Positions 60,816-64,000 of a stretch of 64,000 nt of DNA are shown here, piece by piece. Below the pieces are notes generated by a model. The model ran no database searches, was not told the DNA's origin, and was given only the letters and a program-made list of their open reading frames with translations. The DNA lies in the NCBI RefSeq assembly GCF_008639165.1, contig NZ_CP029197.1, positions 4,592,001-4,656,000 on the forward strand, read 5' to 3'. Every line of letters starts with the position of its first letter. Positions within the stretch are counted from its first letter, which is position 1. The position numbers were made by a program, and so were the translations under genes. The stretch comes from Streptomyces venezuelae ATCC 10712 (GTDB lineage: Bacteria; Actinomycetota; Actinomycetes; Streptomycetales; Streptomycetaceae).

Positions 60816-61685
60816 GTGAGGGACCGTGGGGGAACTGTGGCGTACGGGGACCGAAGGCTGTGGCGTGCCTGCTGTGTCGTACTGGTGGGCGGGGTGATGG
60901 CCGCCGGCTGCACCAGCGACGGCGACAGACCCGACGGCAAAAGGAGTACGGGCACGACCAAGGCCACGACGAAGGCCCCGACCGGCACACCGGCCACCAC
61001 ACCGGCTCCCCGCCCCACCGAGCTCGACTTCACCCCGGACCCGCGGCGCGCGCCGAAGACCGAGGCGGCGGCGAGGCGCCTCGCCCTCGCAGTCGTCGCG
61101 GGGCCCGACGCCTGGGCCCCGGGCTACGTCAAGCGCACCCCCCATCTCAGCGACCCCGACTACTGGCCCGTCCTCAGCGCCACCTGCTCCTGGGAGACCG
61201 GAACCCGGCCGGCCGACGTCCTCGCCAGCGTCACCGCCTACAGCGAACTCCCCGCGGCCGGCGGCAAGGGCGCCCTTCGGGTCGCCGCCACCGTCACCGT
61301 GCACCGCACCGAGTCCGACGCCGACTGGGAGATGGCGTCGACCCTCGAAGAGGCGCTGCGCTGCCCCGACCAGAAGCTGCGCGACGGTGAGCGGATCACC
61401 GAGCTCATGTCGCTCGGCAACCCCTTCGGCGTAGGGGGCAACGCCACCGCCGACGACGCCCTCCGCGAAGGCGGCTCCTACATCAACGACGCGGTGAAGG
61501 GGAAGCAGTTCTACAGCTGGTACCAGTCCCGGATCGGACAGGTCACTGTCGCTGCCGTCGTCAAGGGAGCCCCCGGCTACAGCGAGATGAACGACGGCAC
61601 GATGACCGGCACGAGCCAGGCGCAGGTGCGGGCACTCGTCACCATGCTCGACCGCGCCAAGGACGAGCTGGAGGGCCAGTCGTGA
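60816..61685 (+). CDS. Lipoprotein of unknown function, coupled to receptor kinase
   Basis: 289 residues from GTG; a second GTG 7 codons later is equally plausible because both follow a GGGGA-type site. The lipobox is VMAAGC (Cys32), after a DRRLWR n-region and a short hydrophobic core, then a Thr/Lys/Pro linker. The rest is a mixed-fold domain (LDFTPDPRRAPKTEAAARR, WPVLSATCSWETGTR, RVAATVTVHRTESDADWEM) with no family recognised. It should be anchored on the outer face of the membrane. Its stop overlaps the kinase start by 4 bases, so it may present a signal to the kinase sensor domain or its ligand. Confidence 0.78.
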   Translation: MRDRGGTVAYGDRRLWRACCVVLVGGVMAAGCTSDGDRPDGKRSTGTTKATTKAPTGTPATTPAPRPTELDFTPDPRRAPKTEAAARRLALAVVAGPDAWAPGYVKRTPHLSDPDYWPVLSATCSWETGTRPADVLASVTAYSELPAAGGKGALRVAATVTVHRTESDADWEMASTLEEALRCPDQKLRDGERITELMSLGNPFGVGGNATADDALREGGSYINDAVKGKQFYSWYQSRIGQVTVAAVVKGAPGYSEMNDGTMTGTSQAQVRALVTMLDRAKDELEGQS

Positions 61686-63910
61686 ACCCCACCGCCCCGC
61701 AGCCCGAACCCGGCGCCCTCCAGCCGCTGCTGCCCTCCGATCCGTCGGCGATCGCCGGATACCGGCTCCTCGGCCGCCTCGGCGCCGGCGGCATGGGTGT
61801 CGTCTACCTCGGCCGAACCGCCGCCGGCGAACTCGCCGCAGTCAAGGTCACCCACGCGGACCAGGCCGACCAGCCCGACTTCCGGGCCCGGTTCCGCCGC
61901 GAGGTCGAGGCCGCCCGCCGGGTCTCCAGCCCCTGGGCCGTGCCCGTCACCGGCGCCGATCCGGACGCCCCCGAACCGTGGATGGCCACCGCCTTCGTCG
62001 CGGGACCCTCCCTCGGCGAGGCCGTCACCGCGCACGGCCCGCTGCCCGAGCGGAGCGTCCGCCTCCTCGGCTGGTCCGTCGCCCGGGCCCTCGCCGCCGT
62101 GCACGCGGCCGGACTCGTCCACCGGGACGTCAAGCCCGGCAACGTCCTGCTCGCCGTGGACGGCCCGCGCCTCATCGACTTCGGCATCGCCCGCGCGACC
62201 GGCGAGACCGCGCTCACCGCCACCGACATGGTCGTCGGCACCCCCGGCTTCCTCGCCCCCGAGCAGGCCGAGGCCCGTGTCGACGCGATCGGCCCGGCCG
62301 CCGACGTCTTCGCGCTCGGCTGCCTCCTCGGATACGCGGCCACGGGCCGCCCGCCCTTCGGCACCGGCGCCGTGGACGCCCTGATGTACCGGACCGTCCA
62401 CGACGAGCCCGACCTCGGCGGCGTACCGGACGGCCTGCTCGACGTGGTGCGGGCCTGCCTCGCCAAGGATCCGGCCGCGCGGCCCACCGCCGCCGACATC
62501 GGCGTCAGGCTCGTGGAGGACAGCCCCGGCAGCGACGCCGACTGGCTGCCCGCCCCGGTCGTCCGCACCATCGCCGAACGCTCCGCCCGGATGCTCGCCC
62601 TGCCGGAGATCGACGTCACCGAGTCGGGCGGCAGCACCGGCTCGGCCGCGCCGGGGCGGAGCAGACGCGGCTTCCTGCTGCTCGCCTCGGGCGCCGCCGT
62701 CCTGGCCGTCGGCGGCGCGGCGGCCGTCTGGGCGGGGCTCGGCGAGGACGGGAAGGACGGCAAGGACGACGGCAGGAAGGCCGCCCCGCCCCCCACCCGT
62801 TGGGCCATCGGCGTCCTCGCCGACCTGTCCGGGCCCGCCAAGGACATCGGCCGGGCCCAGGAACGCGGCGCGCGCCTGGCCGTCGAGCAGTTCAACGCGC
62901 GGAAGGACAAGCCCTTCACCCTCACCCTCAAGGTGGTCGACGACCGGGGCGACGCGTCCAGGGCCCTGGAGGCCGCCAAGGCCCTCACCACCGACCCCGG
63001 GGTCCTCGCCGTCCTCGGCCCCACCACCGACGCCGTCGCCCAGGCCGTCGTTCCCGCCTTCGAGGAGGCCGAGATCCCGCTGATCACGGTCTCGGCCGGA
63101 TACAACCTGCTCACGCTGCGCTCGGGTACCGCGCGGAACGAGACGGTCCTGCGCGCCATCCCGAACCACATCAGCGCGGGCACCCATCTCGCCTTCGCCG
63201 CCACCCTGCTGCCCCAGATCCGCCGCCCCGGGGTGCTGGAGGACCGGACCGACGACCACTACAGCTGGCAGGTCACCGGCGGTGTGCGCTTCGGCTTCGG
63301 GCAGGCCGGCATCACCCCGCACTTCCGGGTCGTCCCGGCCCACGCGCGGGCGTACCGCCGGGTGCTCGGCGAGATGATCGACGCGGGCATCGACGCCTAC
63401 ATCCACTGCGGTGTCACCGAGACCGCCGTCCTCGCCGCCCGGGCGCTCGGCGAACTCGGCTTCACCGGACCGAGGTTCACCGGACAGGCCGTCTTCGGCC
63501 AGGAGTTCGTCCGGCAGGCGGGGACCGCCGCCGAGGGCTGGTTCGTGTGCGCGCCCGTCGCCGACCCGGCGGCGCAGAAGACGGCCGCGTCCTTCGTCGC
63601 CGCCCATCGCAAGCGGTACGGCGCCGCCCCCGCGTACTACGCGGGCGAGTCGTACGACGTGGTCACGATGACGATCCAGCAGCTGACGGCCCGGGCGAAG
63701 GCCGGCGGCAAGCCCGCGCGGAAGGGACTGTGGGCCGCGCTGCGCAAGCAGAACTACAAGGGGGTGATGGGTGGTTACGCCTTCACCGAATCGGGCGATC
63801 TGAACATGGGGGGCACCTTCGTCTTCGCGGTGCGGAACGGCGCGTACAAGTCGATCGGTTCCGCCCCTCTGCTGCCGCACAAGCCCGAGAAGAACGACGA
63901 GAAGGCCTGA
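61682..63910 (+). CDS. Receptor Ser/Thr kinase with periplasmic-binding-protein (LivJ-type) sensor
   Basis: 742 residues from a GTG overlapping the lipoprotein stop. Kinase domain about 26-280: GAGGMG (34-39), Lys55, HRDVKPGN (147-154), DFG (166-168), GTPGFLAPEQ. A transmembrane helix spans about 330-351. From 373 to 735 there is a type I periplasmic-binding fold of the branched-chain amino-acid type: AIGVLADLSGPAKDIGRAQERGARLAVEQFN, KVVDDRGDASRALEAAKAL, AVLGPTTDAVAQAVVPAFEEAEIPLITVS, YYAGESYDVV (key part YAGESYD). The protein should bind a small extracellular ligand and phosphorylate cytosolic targets. It ends 6 bases before a second kinase gene with an almost identical N-terminus. Confidence 0.93.
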   Translation: MNPTAPQPEPGALQPLLPSDPSAIAGYRLLGRLGAGGMGVVYLGRTAAGELAAVKVTHADQADQPDFRARFRREVEAARRVSSPWAVPVTGADPDAPEPWMATAFVAGPSLGEAVTAHGPLPERSVRLLGWSVARALAAVHAAGLVHRDVKPGNVLLAVDGPRLIDFGIARATGETALTATDMVVGTPGFLAPEQAEARVDAIGPAADVFALGCLLGYAATGRPPFGTGAVDALMYRTVHDEPDLGGVPDGLLDVVRACLAKDPAARPTAADIGVRLVEDSPGSDADWLPAPVVRTIAERSARMLALPEIDVTESGGSTGSAAPGRSRRGFLLLASGAAVLAVGGAAAVWAGLGEDGKDGKDDGRKAAPPPTRWAIGVLADLSGPAKDIGRAQERGARLAVEQFNARKDKPFTLTLKVVDDRGDASRALEAAKALTTDPGVLAVLGPTTDAVAQAVVPAFEEAEIPLITVSAGYNLLTLRSGTARNETVLRAIPNHISAGTHLAFAATLLPQIRRPGVLEDRTDDHYSWQVTGGVRFGFGQAGITPHFRVVPAHARAYRRVLGEMIDAGIDAYIHCGVTETAVLAARALGELGFTGPRFTGQAVFGQEFVRQAGTAAEGWFVCAPVADPAAQKTAASFVAAHRKRYGAAPAYYAGESYDVVTMTIQQLTARAKAGGKPARKGLWAALRKQNYKGVMGGYAFTESGDLNMGGTFVFAVRNGAYKSIGSAPLLPHKPEKNDEKA

Positions 63911-63916
63911 GCCCCC

Positions 63917-64000
63917 GTGCAACCGCTGCGCAAGGCCGACCCGTCGGCGATCGCCGGGTACCGGCTGCTCGGCCGCCTCGGCGCCGGAGGCATGGGCGTG
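63917..64000 (+). CDS. Second Ser/Thr kinase, 5' end only
   Basis: 28 codons from a GTG at 63917 to the window edge. VQPLRKADPSAIAGYRLLGR and LGAGGMGV match the start of the preceding kinase nearly residue for residue, including most bases, so the two genes look like a tandem duplication of the kinase portion. AAGG lies upstream. The sensor domain cannot be seen. Confidence 0.85.
   Translation, partial: MQPLRKADPSAIAGYRLLGRLGAGGMGV

Overview
The window is very GC-rich (about 72% by eye), with dense genes, many GTG starts and strong G/C third-codon bias. The gene content is actinobacterial: a futalosine-type menaquinone pathway, a complete 14-gene complex I operon, Pkn-type receptor kinases with a G/P-rich linker, a LAATG-anchored surface protein, and a secreted aminopeptidase nearly identical in layout to the Streptomyces griseus enzyme. 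It is best read as a Streptomyces chromosome segment in the core region. No tRNA, rRNA, insertion sequence, prophage or CRISPR array was seen.

Layout. 1-6 kb: the start of an NDP-forming acyl/acetate-CoA ligase (cut by the window edge), a secreted TolB-like/FG-GAP protein, a flavin monooxygenase, and a DoxX plus zinc-ribbon/OB-fold gene pair. The ligase promoter and the DoxX promoter share an identical palindrome, CTGAC-N5-GTCAG, which suggests common control. 6-14 kb: a receptor kinase with a ricin-like lectin domain, a HAD phosphatase, two tandem paralogous FG-GAP secreted proteins, a DinB-type thiol transferase and a DUF1992 protein. 14.6-20 kb: a cold-shock protein with a terminator-like leader hairpin, then mqnA, mqnC, a degenerate amidohydrolase-like protein, menG and a menJ-like reductase. 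20-23 kb: a GlxA-type AraC regulator, an imine-reductase-like enzyme and an NlpC/P60 cell-wall hydrolase. 23.6-39.5 kb: the nuoA-N operon, closed by a 16-bp terminator stem and preceded by a Rex-type operator.

39.5-53.7 kb: an N-terminally short conserved protein, an AraC regulator with a secreted intradiol dioxygenase that carries a chitin/lignin-binding module, fumarylacetoacetase, the LAATG surface protein, a peptide-transporter/CocE-hydrolase operon, a long-chain polyprenyl diphosphate synthase, a LolA-like protein, a secreted M28 aminopeptidase and a membrane-anchored Nudix-like protein. 53.7-60.8 kb: accessory metabolism and efflux (GNAT, F420-type NADP reductase, DUF4291, an HxlR/MFS divergent pair, RarD, a QorB/HxlR divergent pair). 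60.8-64 kb: a lipoprotein gene overlapping a receptor kinase whose outer domain is a periplasmic-binding protein, followed directly by the start of a second kinase.

The genes fit together around respiration. The polyprenyl synthase makes the menaquinone tail. MqnA and MqnC build the naphthoquinone precursor, MenG methylates it and the MenJ-like enzyme reduces the tail. Complex I then feeds electrons into that quinone pool, with Rex sensing NADH/NAD+ at the nuo promoter. The rest is mostly environmental sensing and extracellular degradation typical of a soil saprophyte.
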